DNA of 64,000 bases from Kordiimonas sp. (GTDB taxonomy: Bacteria; Pseudomonadota; Alphaproteobacteria; Sphingomonadales; Emcibacteraceae), in contig PADB01000010.1 in NCBI GenBank assembly GCA_002700365.1, positions 668,504-732,503 on the forward strand. The letters are read 5' to 3'. Positions 44,661-52,609 of this stretch are shown piece by piece. Within the stretch, counting starts at the first letter, position 1, and each line of letters opens with the position of its first letter. The position numbers were made by a program, and so were the translations under genes. The notes under the pieces are model-generated. The model had not been told where the DNA came from and ran no database searches. It was given only the letters and a program-made list of their open reading frames with translations.

Positions 44661-45830
44661 ATGTCTTCATTGGATGATTTTGCCCGCCATAAAGTTCAGT
44701 CCCTAAAGACAAAAGGGCTGCAACGACAAATACAGACAACCGAAAGACGGGACCTGGCCTGTGCCCGACAGGATGGCCATGACCTGATTTCTTTTTGTGA
44801 TAATGATTATCTGAATTTCACCCACCACCCCTATATCAAGGAAAAAGCAAAAAACGCCATTGACCGCTATGGTACTGGCGCAGGGGCCTCACGGCTGATT
44901 ACGGGTAGCCATCCTTTATATAACGAACTGGAACAACGGCTGGCACGCCTCAAGGGGACCGAGGCCTGCGTTATTTTTGGCAGCGGGTATCTGACCAATA
45001 TTGGTGTTATTCCAACCCTTATTGGGCCGGGTGATCTTATGCTCGCAGATGAACTCAGCCATAATTGCCTGATGGCCGGCGGACAACTCAGCCGCGCGGC
45101 TGTTAAGACTTTTTCTCATAACGATATGACCAACCTGGAAGCACAACTGGCGACGGACAGGGCAAACTATCGGCATTGTTTAATTGTCACCGATGGTGTG
45201 TTCAGCATGGATGGCGATTTGGCACCTATTACACAACTCGCCCGTCTTGCAGAACAATATGATGCCTGGCTAATGACCGATGATGCCCATGGTATCGGCA
45301 TTATGGGCCAGGGGCGCGGCAGTAACTTCACAAAGACCGATACCGTAACCGTCCCCCTGCAAATGGGGACCCTGTCAAAGGCCATTGGTAGTTATGGGGG
45401 CTATCTCTGTGCCAGTCAGGCGGTCATTGACTTGATACAAACTCGCGCCCGAAGCCTGATCTATACCACCGGTTTACCCCCGGCGGTCATCGCGAGCAGC
45501 CTTGCGGCTCTGGACATTATTGAACAGGACCCCGACTATTGCGCTCGCCCTATGAAAAACGCCGCCTTGTTCTGCCATCTCATGGGCCTTCCTGCCCCGC
45601 AAAGCTGTATTGTTCCGCTGTTAATCGGTGACACAAACCGCACGATGCAATATGCGACAGCTCTTCGTGAGGAAGGCTTTTTGGTTTCCGGCATACGCCC
45701 CCCCACAGTGCCAGAAGGAACAGCACGTCTGCGTATAACTTTTTCTGCCGCCCACAGTGACGATCATATTCATGCGCTGGTGAATGCCTTGCGCACTTTG
45801 GGCCTTGGGCAACAGGACAATGCATTATGA
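44661..45830 (+). CDS. bioF: 8-amino-7-oxononanoate synthase BioF
   Basis: A 389-residue alpha-oxoamine synthase that joins pimeloyl thioester and L-alanine to KAPA. Marks: ISFCDNDYLNFTHHP, RYGTGAGASRLITGSHPLY, the DDAHGIGIMG loop and the PLP Lys in QMGTLSKAIGSYGG. Starting at the ATG at 44661 gives a normal length; an upstream TTG would add 17 unrelated residues. The last codons overlap bioD as ATGA, so the two are translationally coupled. It is divergent from bioB across a 311-bp shared promoter region. Confidence 0.96.
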   Translation: MSSLDDFARHKVQSLKTKGLQRQIQTTERRDLACARQDGHDLISFCDNDYLNFTHHPYIKEKAKNAIDRYGTGAGASRLITGSHPLYNELEQRLARLKGTEACVIFGSGYLTNIGVIPTLIGPGDLMLADELSHNCLMAGGQLSRAAVKTFSHNDMTNLEAQLATDRANYRHCLIVTDGVFSMDGDLAPITQLARLAEQYDAWLMTDDAHGIGIMGQGRGSNFTKTDTVTVPLQMGTLSKAIGSYGGYLCASQAVIDLIQTRARSLIYTTGLPPAVIASSLAALDIIEQDPDYCARPMKNAALFCHLMGLPAPQSCIVPLLIGDTNRTMQYATALREEGFLVSGIRPPTVPEGTARLRITFSAAHSDDHIHALVNALRTLGLGQQDNAL

Positions 45831-46555
45831 CCGCAATGGATAAATTACGAAACAGTAACGGTTTGTTTATAACCGCCACAGGAACAGATGTTGGAAAGAC
45901 CTATGTCACCACATTGCTTATCCGTCAGTTACGCGCCCAACAAAGGCAGGTTCTCGCCTTAAAACCCATTCTCAGCGGCCTTGCCAACCTGCCCATTGAC
46001 CACAGCGATACCGCACGTCTGCTTTCCGCGATGGGAGACGACATTACCCCCGACACACAAAAGGCGATCACGCCATGGACCTTTCAACGGCCGCTGTCCC
46101 CCGATATGGCGGCACGGATGGAAGGCACCGATGAAATCGACTTCAACGCCCTTATCCATTTTTGTCAGGACCAACTCTATAGCCATCAAGGTACAGTCCT
46201 CATCGAAGGTGTCGGCGGTGTTATGGTGCCCATAAATACAAAAATGGTTGTAGCTGACTGGATCGCCGCACTTCATATACCTGCCCTTCTGGTGACGAGC
46301 AGCCGTCTGGGGACCTTAAGTCATACATTAACCGCCGTTGAATGTTTGAAATCCCGTGGGATCCCTCTGCACGGCATTATCTTGAGTGAAGCGGCAGAAG
46401 AGACCATTCCCCTTGAAGAAACCCACACCAGTCTGACGAACTTTCTGCCTGATGTCCCGATACGCTGCCTACACCGATCACCGCTTTCTGCCGATGACCA
46501 TATCCAGCCGGACCTGACAGATCTCTTATTGGCCTCACCGCCTTTGCCCAAATAG
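45827..46555 (+). CDS. bioD: Dethiobiotin synthetase BioD
   Basis: A 242-residue P-loop ATPase that closes the ureido ring of dethiobiotin from DAPA and carbon dioxide. P-loop GTDVGKT (residues 19-25), KPILSGL with the DAPA-contact Lys and VLIEGVGGVMVPI confirm it. Its ATG overlaps the bioF stop by four bases. With bioA, bioB and bioF it completes the pathway from pimeloyl thioester to biotin; pimeloyl-forming genes (bioC, bioH, bioZ or similar) are absent from this window. Confidence 0.95.
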   Translation: MTAMDKLRNSNGLFITATGTDVGKTYVTTLLIRQLRAQQRQVLALKPILSGLANLPIDHSDTARLLSAMGDDITPDTQKAITPWTFQRPLSPDMAARMEGTDEIDFNALIHFCQDQLYSHQGTVLIEGVGGVMVPINTKMVVADWIAALHIPALLVTSSRLGTLSHTLTAVECLKSRGIPLHGIILSEAAEETIPLEETHTSLTNFLPDVPIRCLHRSPLSADDHIQPDLTDLLLASPPLPK

Positions 46556-46856
46556 CCATTGCCCAAACAGTATTGGCCTCATCGCTCTGTGAAACCTGCT
46601 CTTTACATACCGTTGAATAATTGTTTCTTGGTTTCTTCTCCAGTGGGCACCTGCTTCAGCAGGAAAAATCGGCCCAGCGGCAATTATCCCCTCGGATCGA
46701 CCGAAAATTTCAGACCTACATCAAACGCGATAATTACAAATTATGTAATAATTTCTATATAAATCAATGTGTTAAAAACGATTTAATCTTAGCCACTGTG
46801 AATGCCTTTGCTGGCATATTCCTTGCTCCTTTATCCCATGAGATGGAGGCACCCTT
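46556..46856. other. 301-bp gap holding the promoter of the orphan gene
   Basis: No gene is recognisable. The right half is AT-rich (46730-46790) and contains a CtrA-type box; the last bases carry GGAGG before the orphan gene. The left half has no terminator hairpin for bioD that I can see. Confidence 0.45.
46772..46786 (+). promoter_or_regulatory. CtrA-type box upstream of the orphan 120-residue gene
   Basis: TTAAAAACGATTTAA matches TTAA-N7-TTAA exactly and ends 70 bp before the ATG at 46857. It is one of four such boxes found in gaps of this window. CtrA control is inferred from the motif only. Confidence 0.45.
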
Positions 46857-47219
46857 ATGACCCTGACAGTAAAAAGAGCAGTACCACACGACCAGAGAGC
46901 GGCAAAACATCCCGCTATTTCCCCGCGTGAGGAGGCGCTCACAGCTTTTGACGACCTGTTTTCGCTGATGCGACAAATGCAGGCCTACGGCGACAACCCA
47001 GCACCATATTTTGACATGGTGGCGAACCAGCTTATCCATCATCTTGGGGAAGAGGCATTGGCCTTCGCACAGCTAAACCAGCTAAAGGCGGCACCACAAC
47101 ATGATGCAGAAAGTCATTATATATGGGATCAGCTCTGTCAAATTATCACGCAGATCTTATATACTCAGGAGAGACGTCCCGAAAAAAATCTTGATTTTCC
47201 GGTATTGATGACTCAATAA
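46857..47219 (+). CDS. Hypothetical 120-residue protein
   Basis: I do not recognise the family. The frame is very likely real: GGAGG stands 7 nt before the ATG, a CtrA-type box lies upstream and two hairpins, the second a textbook terminator, follow. The protein is soluble, mostly helical by appearance (EEALTAFDDLFSLMRQMQAY; FDMVANQLIHHLGEEALAFA), with a basic start and His-rich patches, and has no signal peptide, Cys pair or membrane segment. Being monocistronic with strong signals at both ends, it may be independently regulated. Confidence 0.7.
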   Translation: MTLTVKRAVPHDQRAAKHPAISPREEALTAFDDLFSLMRQMQAYGDNPAPYFDMVANQLIHHLGEEALAFAQLNQLKAAPQHDAESHYIWDQLCQIITQILYTQERRPEKNLDFPVLMTQ

Positions 47220-47255
47220 TAGCTGATGGACGGGCGTGACGGGACGAAATCCCTC

Positions 47256-47280
47256 GAAGAACCGTGATATACGGTTCTTC
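47256..47280 (+). other. Perfect 10-bp hairpin without T tract
   Basis: GAAGAACCGT-gatat-ACGGTTCTTC is a perfect 10-bp stem with a 5-nt loop, 37 bp past the orphan gene's stop. It is followed by TTCTGCC, not a T run, so it may stabilise the 3' end or belong to a small RNA ending at the next hairpin. Confidence 0.7.
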
Positions 47281-47293
47281 TTCTGCCTGACTG

Positions 47294-47331
47294 CCTCGGT
47301 GCTGCTCCAGAGAGTACACCGAGGTTTTTTT
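47294..47331 (+). terminator. Strong Rho-independent terminator
   Basis: CCTCGGTG (47294-47301) pairs perfectly with CACCGAGG (47317-47324), followed by seven T. It ends the transcript of the orphan 120-residue gene. Confidence 0.9.
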
Positions 47332-47384
47332 CTGCCCTTTATAGCTGGCATCAACAGTCTGCCAACATCTACGGCATTATCAAT

Positions 47385-48164
47385 TTAGCCGATTTCTCCC
47401 AGCCACGGGAAAGTCTCCAGCAAATAGAACCCCAGATTCTGAAGAACGCCCGCAAACATCGCGCCACCTGTCAGCAATAGCAACAGGCCCAGTGATAATT
47501 CCACCACCCGCATATAACGCCGGGCCCGCTGCATAAACCGCATAAATGGATTAATGGCCATTGCCGCCAATAAAAAAGGAATGCCAAGCCCCAGAGAATA
47601 AACAACCAGCAATAATACACCCTGACCAAATTGCTGTTGATTGGCCGCCAGTGTTAAAATTGTCCCGAGAACAGGCCCAATACATGGCGTCCAGCCAAAG
47701 GCAAAAGCCAGCCCGATCACATATGCCCCAACCAGACCGTGGGAAGTATCCGTTGTTTGAAATCGCAATTCCCGGTCTAGGAACTTGAACCGCAATACAC
47801 CTATAAAATGTAACCCTAAGAGCATAATAACCAGCCCAGCGACCTTAGAAAAAATATCCAAATTCTTCACCAGAATCTGGCTTAGGCTGCTGGCCCCGGC
47901 CCCTAGCATGACAAAAACAGTGGAAAACCCCAACACAAAGGCCAACGCCGGTAACACGGGGCGCACAGGGACCCTGATGGCACTTGCATCCGACGCAGAG
48001 CCGACCTCCGCTACCTCTTCCCCATGGCTCCCGCACAATTGGGCTAATGACGCACCGGATAAAAAACACAGGTAAGCAGGAACCAAAGGTAAGACGCACG
48101 GAGACAGGAAGCTGAGCATACCTCCCCCGAAAGCCACGAACAGAGAAATATCACTGCCGTTCAT
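47385..48164 (-). CDS. ccdA: CcdA/DsbD-type thiol electron transporter
   Basis: A 259-residue membrane protein with about six hydrophobic segments of the CcdA (DsbD beta-domain) family. The redox Cys pair is in GGMLSFLSPCVLPLVPAYL and AFAFGWTPCIGPVLG, both flanked by the conserved prolines. CcdA passes reducing power from cytoplasmic thioredoxin to periplasmic thiol proteins such as cytochrome c maturation factors. The loop after helix 1 holds an extra acidic/hydroxyl-rich insert with one Cys (about residues 43-65). The TIGR02186 and TauE genes are upstream on the same strand with a 44-bp gap. Confidence 0.92.
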   Translation of the reverse strand: MNGSDISLFVAFGGGMLSFLSPCVLPLVPAYLCFLSGASLAQLCGSHGEEVAEVGSASDASAIRVPVRPVLPALAFVLGFSTVFVMLGAGASSLSQILVKNLDIFSKVAGLVIMLLGLHFIGVLRFKFLDRELRFQTTDTSHGLVGAYVIGLAFAFGWTPCIGPVLGTILTLAANQQQFGQGVLLLVVYSLGLGIPFLLAAMAINPFMRFMQRARRYMRVVELSLGLLLLLTGGAMFAGVLQNLGFYLLETFPWLGEIG

Positions 48165-48208
48165 TTATCACCTTCAATCCTGAAAAACCGCTGTCATAGG
48201 TTGTCATA

Positions 48209-49018
48209 CTATGACCGCTGCGACACCATACCGGCAACCCACCCCGCAAACAACGCCACAAATACCGCAATAATACCGTATAATGCCGGGGTGCGATGGG
48301 CAAACTCATAGACAAAACGTTCAATTCCCCGCTTATCTACCAATAACGGTGTGGACTGCGATAAAATCATTTCACCACCACGGATCAGATAAACCACCAC
48401 CTGATAATTGCCAACAGGCACGTTCGCCGGAAACAGCAGTCGGGAACGGAACAGGGCCTCTTCCATGATGCTTACAGTTCCGCTGCTCTGGGTATACAAT
48501 CCCTTTGCCTGCATATTACGCAGCAGGCCTGCGGTGTAGTCAGCCGCCACCCCCTCTTCGTCCGGTCCGTCCTGTAAGCCAAAATCCAGATAATCCAGAC
48601 CAATTTGATAGTCCCGTAACTGTTCCGCCGACAAAATATCACGCAAAGGACGTGTGGAAGAAACTGCATAAAATGCCGGGGCCTGATGGACATCCCTGGC
48701 TTTAGCGTTCACCCAGATCAGGCTGAATTTTTCCTTTTTACGAACGACAAAGTCCTGACGCGGGCTTTCGACCACAACAATAATGTCATAGCTTTCTCCC
48801 TCTATACGGATACCATGCCCTCCGTCCGCTTGTGGAATTTCTATATCCAACGCCCCAAAAATCAACAATTCCTTGCCAGAAAATCTCGAGGTAATCTCAA
48901 TCACATCGTCAGACAAATCAGCAACGACACGCTCCGCACGCGCAGGTAATGCCCAACAAACGACAATGATAATCAGCAAGGCAGGGAGGCTGTTAAATAG
49001 GATAGGTCGCCGCACCAT
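48209..49018 (-). CDS. TIGR02186 (Alph_Pro_TM) membrane protein
   Basis: A 269-residue protein with a signal peptide (residues about 8-28, cleavage near ALPARAE), a large periplasmic beta-rich domain (VVADLSDDVIEITSRFSGKELLIFGA; IIVVVESPRQDFVVRKKEKF) and one C-terminal membrane helix (YGIIAVFVALFAGWVAGMV). This is the TIGR02186/PF09608 family, essentially confined to Alphaproteobacteria and of unknown function. Its ATG overlaps the stop of the TauE/SafE gene (TAATG), and that pairing recurs in the class, so it probably works with the transporter. I infer a periplasmic partner subunit. Confidence 0.9.
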   Translation of the reverse strand: MVRRPILFNSLPALLIIIVVCWALPARAERVVADLSDDVIEITSRFSGKELLIFGALDIEIPQADGGHGIRIEGESYDIIVVVESPRQDFVVRKKEKFSLIWVNAKARDVHQAPAFYAVSSTRPLRDILSAEQLRDYQIGLDYLDFGLQDGPDEEGVAADYTAGLLRNMQAKGLYTQSSGTVSIMEEALFRSRLLFPANVPVGNYQVVVYLIRGGEMILSQSTPLLVDKRGIERFVYEFAHRTPALYGIIAVFVALFAGWVAGMVSQRS

Positions 49019-49947
49019 TAATGCTCCCCTCCTCGCCCAATAGGATAAACACTGAATAATTCTGAAGGCTGCACCACCAGATCAAATGCCATCTTCGCAC
49101 ACACGACCAGGACTAATAATGCCAATAAGATCCGCAGTTGCTCGCCGCGCAATTTCAGCCCTACTCTTGCGCCGACCTGTGCCCCAATGACGGCACCAAT
49201 CAATAAAATAACGGCCAGAACCACATCTACAGTCTGGGTATTGATCGAATGCAATATTGTCACACTGGACGTGACAAACGTAATCTGAAACAACGACGTG
49301 CCGATCACAACATTGGTCGGCATATTCAACAGATAAATCATGGCGGGCACCATGATAAATCCACCACCAACCCCCATAATAGCCGCGAGCACCCCCACCA
49401 AAGCTCCAATTGCCAGCGGCAAAAGGACGCTGATATATAATTTTGATTTGCGAAAGCGCATCTTAAACGGCAGCGCATCAACCCAGCTACGCTGGCGGCG
49501 CCCTACCTTGGGTGCGACACCTTTTGCATTGCGGATCATCGCCCCGACACTTTCGATGAACATCATCGACCCAACACCGCCCAAAAACACTACATAGGCT
49601 AGCGAAATCATCAAATCCACCTGCCCCAGGGCTTTCAGTATTGTAAATAACCACGCCCCGAAAAAGGATCCCAGGGCCCCGCCGACAATAAGCACAGTTC
49701 CCATTTTGAAATCCACACCCCCGCGCCGACTATGCGCAAGCGCACCGGAGACCGATGCGGCTGTAATCTGGTTGGCCTCACTGGCCACCGCAACAGCGGG
49801 CGGCACACCTGCAAAGATCAACAGAGGCGTCATCAAAAAGCCCCCGCCAACACCGAACATACCCGATAAAAAACCAACACCCCCACCCATGGCGAGTAAC
49901 GCAAATATGTTTATCGAAATCTCGGCAATCGGCAGATAAATCTGCAT
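49018..49947 (-). CDS. TauE/SafE family sulfite/organosulfonate exporter-like protein
   Basis: A 309-residue membrane protein with about eight helices in two repeats. The two repeat signatures are GVGFLSGMFGVGGGFLMTPLLIF and GVLAAIMGVGGGFIMVPAMIY (each GxxGxGGGxxxxP), typical of TauE/SafE carriers that export sulfite, sulfoacetate or related anions. A basic loop in the middle (GRRQRSWVDALPFKMRFRKSK) faces the cytoplasm. It is first of a run TauE, TIGR02186, ccdA on the minus strand. The substrate is unknown; sulfur export is suggested by family and by neighbouring thiol genes. Confidence 0.9.
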   Translation of the reverse strand: MQIYLPIAEISINIFALLAMGGGVGFLSGMFGVGGGFLMTPLLIFAGVPPAVAVASEANQITAASVSGALAHSRRGGVDFKMGTVLIVGGALGSFFGAWLFTILKALGQVDLMISLAYVVFLGGVGSMMFIESVGAMIRNAKGVAPKVGRRQRSWVDALPFKMRFRKSKLYISVLLPLAIGALVGVLAAIMGVGGGFIMVPAMIYLLNMPTNVVIGTSLFQITFVTSSVTILHSINTQTVDVVLAVILLIGAVIGAQVGARVGLKLRGEQLRILLALLVLVVCAKMAFDLVVQPSELFSVYPIGRGGEH

Positions 49948-50168
49948 CAGACAGGTACACTCTAATATCTGGAATAGGACTTTCCCAGATGTATCAGAAT
50001 GTCAGGGGGAAAGCTAACCTATTTCGACAAAAATTTGTCATACGGCACAGCATTTATACAGAGCATTACAGACTTAGAAGTCATCACGACTCCATGAGAA
50101 CACCAGTAAGGATCCACGTCATCTTACCATCGCCGTAAAGGTTATTATTTAGCAATACAGTCCCAATG

Positions 50169-50197
50169 TTGATGTTTACGTTAACGTAAACTATACT
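50169..50197 (+). promoter_or_regulatory. Promoter with LiuR-like palindrome in its spacer
   Basis: GTTTACGTTAACGTAAAC (50174-50191) is an 18-bp perfect palindrome. It fills the 17-bp spacer between TTGATG (-35 like, 50169-50174) and TATACT (-10 like, 50192-50197), with one base of overlap. MerR-family regulators bind precisely such spacers, and an ACGT-N-ACGT-type palindrome is in line with what is known for LiuR. The expected transcript start near 50204 is only about three bases before the ATG, so the mRNA may be leaderless. Confidence 0.75.
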
Positions 50198-50206
50198 AAG
50201 TTCTCA

Positions 50207-50644
50207 ATGAACAACACAAAACAACATACTGCCAAAAGCTACAGCATTTCCGATCTCGCCCGTGAATTTGGGGTAACAACGCGCACGCTGCGGCATTACG
50301 AAGACCAACATCTTCTCAGCCCCCAACGTGAAGGGCAGAACAGAATTTACTCCCCTCGTGATCATGCCCGTCTCACCTGGATTTTGCGCGGGCGGCGTGT
50401 AGGCTTTAGCCTGAAAGAGATTGCTGAGGTTCTCGATCTCTATGACCAGGGAGGCGACAAAGTAGAGCGAAAACGCGAACAAAGCCGTCTAGCCCTACAA
50501 GCCTGTGAGGACAGAATTACACAATTAGACCGCAAAAAAGAAGATATTGAGACAACCCTACAAGAACTGGAAAAATTAGCCGACACCCTCAGGAACTGGA
50601 TGCAGCAGAACGCATCTCCTGATAATATAGAAGATGAAATCTAA
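50207..50644 (+). CDS. MerR-family regulator, LiuR-like
   Basis: A 145-residue MerR-type regulator: helix-turn-helix YSISDLAREFGVTTRTLRHYEDQHLLSP, wing RIYSPRDHARLTWILRGRRVGFSL (continuous region, residues about 46-70), and a long C-terminal coiled coil (KREQSRLALQACEDRITQLD). There is no Cys for metal or redox sensing. LiuR-type members in proteobacteria control branched-chain amino acid and fatty acid catabolism; the acyl-CoA dehydrogenase, thiolase and FadB-like genes that follow agree with this. No Shine-Dalgarno sequence precedes the ATG, in keeping with a leaderless transcript. It likely regulates its own operon through the palindrome described. Confidence 0.88.
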   Translation: MNNTKQHTAKSYSISDLAREFGVTTRTLRHYEDQHLLSPQREGQNRIYSPRDHARLTWILRGRRVGFSLKEIAEVLDLYDQGGDKVERKREQSRLALQACEDRITQLDRKKEDIETTLQELEKLADTLRNWMQQNASPDNIEDEI

Positions 50645-50753
50645 TAACCACAGGATCACCGTATAAGACAATAAACGCAGCGTAACGCGTACAACACAGC
50701 GTAGATGAGGGACACCACGGCACCAGACTGATAACCACGAAGAGGTCATAATA

Positions 50754-52544
50754 ATGCCAAGCTATGTTGCACCTATACAGGACTATCGTTTTCTTTTGCA
50801 TCACGTTATCAAAATGCAAGATCACACCGACCTGCCCCCCTATCAGGAAGCCACCCCTGACCTGATCGATGCCATTTTGGAAGAGGCCGGTAAAATCAGC
50901 ACGGAACTTCTTCACCCCCTCAATCAATCCGGTGATGCACAAGGATGTCGTCTCGACGGCGATCAGGTTCTCACGCCTGATGGGTTCAAAGACGCCTATA
51001 GAACATATTGTCAGGGCGGTTGGCTTAGTCTGGTCGGCAATCCGGAATATGGAGGGCAGGGGTTGCCCCGTATATTGGGTTTGGCTGTAGACGAATTGGC
51101 GGTAAGTGCCAATTGGGGGCTGGCGATGTATGCAGGCCTGACAAATGGGGCAGCAGCGGCTATTGATGTCTGGGGAACAGATATCCAGAAACAGGCCTAT
51201 CTGCCCCGGATGCTAAGTGGTGATTGGGCCGGCACCATGAACCTGACAGAACCCCATTGTGGTACAGATTTGGGTCTTATTCGTACCAAGGCCGAACCCG
51301 CGGAAGATGGCAGCTACCGCCTGACAGGAACAAAGATATTTATTTCGGCAGGGGACCATGACCTTACGGAAAATATTATTCATTTGGTCTTGGCCCGTGT
51401 GCCGGGAGGACCGGAAGGTGTCAAAGGCATTAGCCTGTTCATTGTCCCCAAAATCCTGATTAAAGACGATGGCACGCTGGGTGAACGCAATGCTGTCTCC
51501 TGCGGGGCATTGGAACACAAAATGGGCATTCATTCCAATGCCACTTGCGTGATGAATTATGATGGGGCAACAGGCTATCTTCTCGGGGATTTACATGAAG
51601 GTATGCGCGCCATGTTCACCATGATGAACGAAGCACGCCTTGGTGTGGCCGTGCAGGGGCTGGCCATCGCAGAAATCGCACAGCAAAATGCCGCCACCTA
51701 TGCCCGCGACCGCCTCCAGGGGCGTGCCCTCACAGGACCGAAAGCCCCCGACAAAGCCGCAGATCCTATTATCGTTCACCCGGATGTGCGACGAAACCTT
51801 ATGCTGAATCGCGCGTTTATCGAAGGTGCCCGCGCCCTTGTTATGTGGACGGGGCTTCAGGTCGACCTGTCCCATTCCCACCCGGACGAAGACCGCCGAA
51901 AGGGCGCACTGGATTTTGTGGCCTTACTCACACCTGTGTTAAAATCCTATCTCACAGACGAAGGATTTCAGGCGACAAGCCGCGCTCTGCAATGTTTTGG
52001 CGGGCATGGTTATATCCGTGAATGGGGCATGGAACAGTTTATGCGTGATGCCCGGATCGCCCCTATCTACGAAGGGACAAACGGGATTCAGGCCATGGAC
52101 CTGATCGGCCGCAAACTGCCTGCCGATAACGGCCGGGCCATTCGTGCTTATTTTGCCCTGATACAACAGGCAATAGATGACATCCCTGAGGACGATCGTC
52201 TGAAAAATTATGCGGCCTCCTTGGAACAAGCAAAGGAGGCCTTACAGAAGGCCAGCCTCTGGCTCATGGAGCATGCCATGAAAAACCCCGACCATGCTGG
52301 CGGTGCCGCGCAAAATTACCTGAACCTTATGGCCTTAAATGCTTTGGGGCATATGTGGTTATTAATGGCCAAGGAAGCATATTCACACCTCCAGCTGAAC
52401 GATGGCGATGCAGACTTCATGCACAATAAACTGAAAACAGCGGATTTCTTCTTTGCCCATATCCTGCCGGATAGTCAGGCGTATTTAGCAAAGATCACCG
52501 CCGGAGCCGATAGCATCATGGCATTGGAGGCTGAGGCCTTCTAG
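50754..52544 (+). CDS. Acyl-CoA dehydrogenase (FadE/DmdC-like, long form)
   Basis: A 596-residue acyl-CoA dehydrogenase of the long type with an extra C-terminal domain. Features: MPSYVAPIQDYRFLLHHV at the start, the FAD/substrate motif MNLTEPHCGTDLGLIRTKA, FISAGDHDL, ALQCFGGHGYIREWGMEQFM and the catalytic Glu in YEGTNGIQAMDLIGRKL. Related enzymes include FadE5 and DmdC, the latter acting on methylmercaptopropionyl-CoA; sequence alone does not tell which acyl chain is used. GAGG precedes the ATG. It follows the MerR gene by 109 bp and leads a thiolase and FadB-like gene, completing beta-oxidation. Confidence 0.93.
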   Translation: MPSYVAPIQDYRFLLHHVIKMQDHTDLPPYQEATPDLIDAILEEAGKISTELLHPLNQSGDAQGCRLDGDQVLTPDGFKDAYRTYCQGGWLSLVGNPEYGGQGLPRILGLAVDELAVSANWGLAMYAGLTNGAAAAIDVWGTDIQKQAYLPRMLSGDWAGTMNLTEPHCGTDLGLIRTKAEPAEDGSYRLTGTKIFISAGDHDLTENIIHLVLARVPGGPEGVKGISLFIVPKILIKDDGTLGERNAVSCGALEHKMGIHSNATCVMNYDGATGYLLGDLHEGMRAMFTMMNEARLGVAVQGLAIAEIAQQNAATYARDRLQGRALTGPKAPDKAADPIIVHPDVRRNLMLNRAFIEGARALVMWTGLQVDLSHSHPDEDRRKGALDFVALLTPVLKSYLTDEGFQATSRALQCFGGHGYIREWGMEQFMRDARIAPIYEGTNGIQAMDLIGRKLPADNGRAIRAYFALIQQAIDDIPEDDRLKNYAASLEQAKEALQKASLWLMEHAMKNPDHAGGAAQNYLNLMALNALGHMWLLMAKEAYSHLQLNDGDADFMHNKLKTADFFFAHILPDSQAYLAKITAGADSIMALEAEAF

Positions 52545-52609
52545 AACACCTGATACGAAGACAGTGCTGCGCAGATAAGAAAATACATAGATCAACAAAG
52601 AAAGATCAC

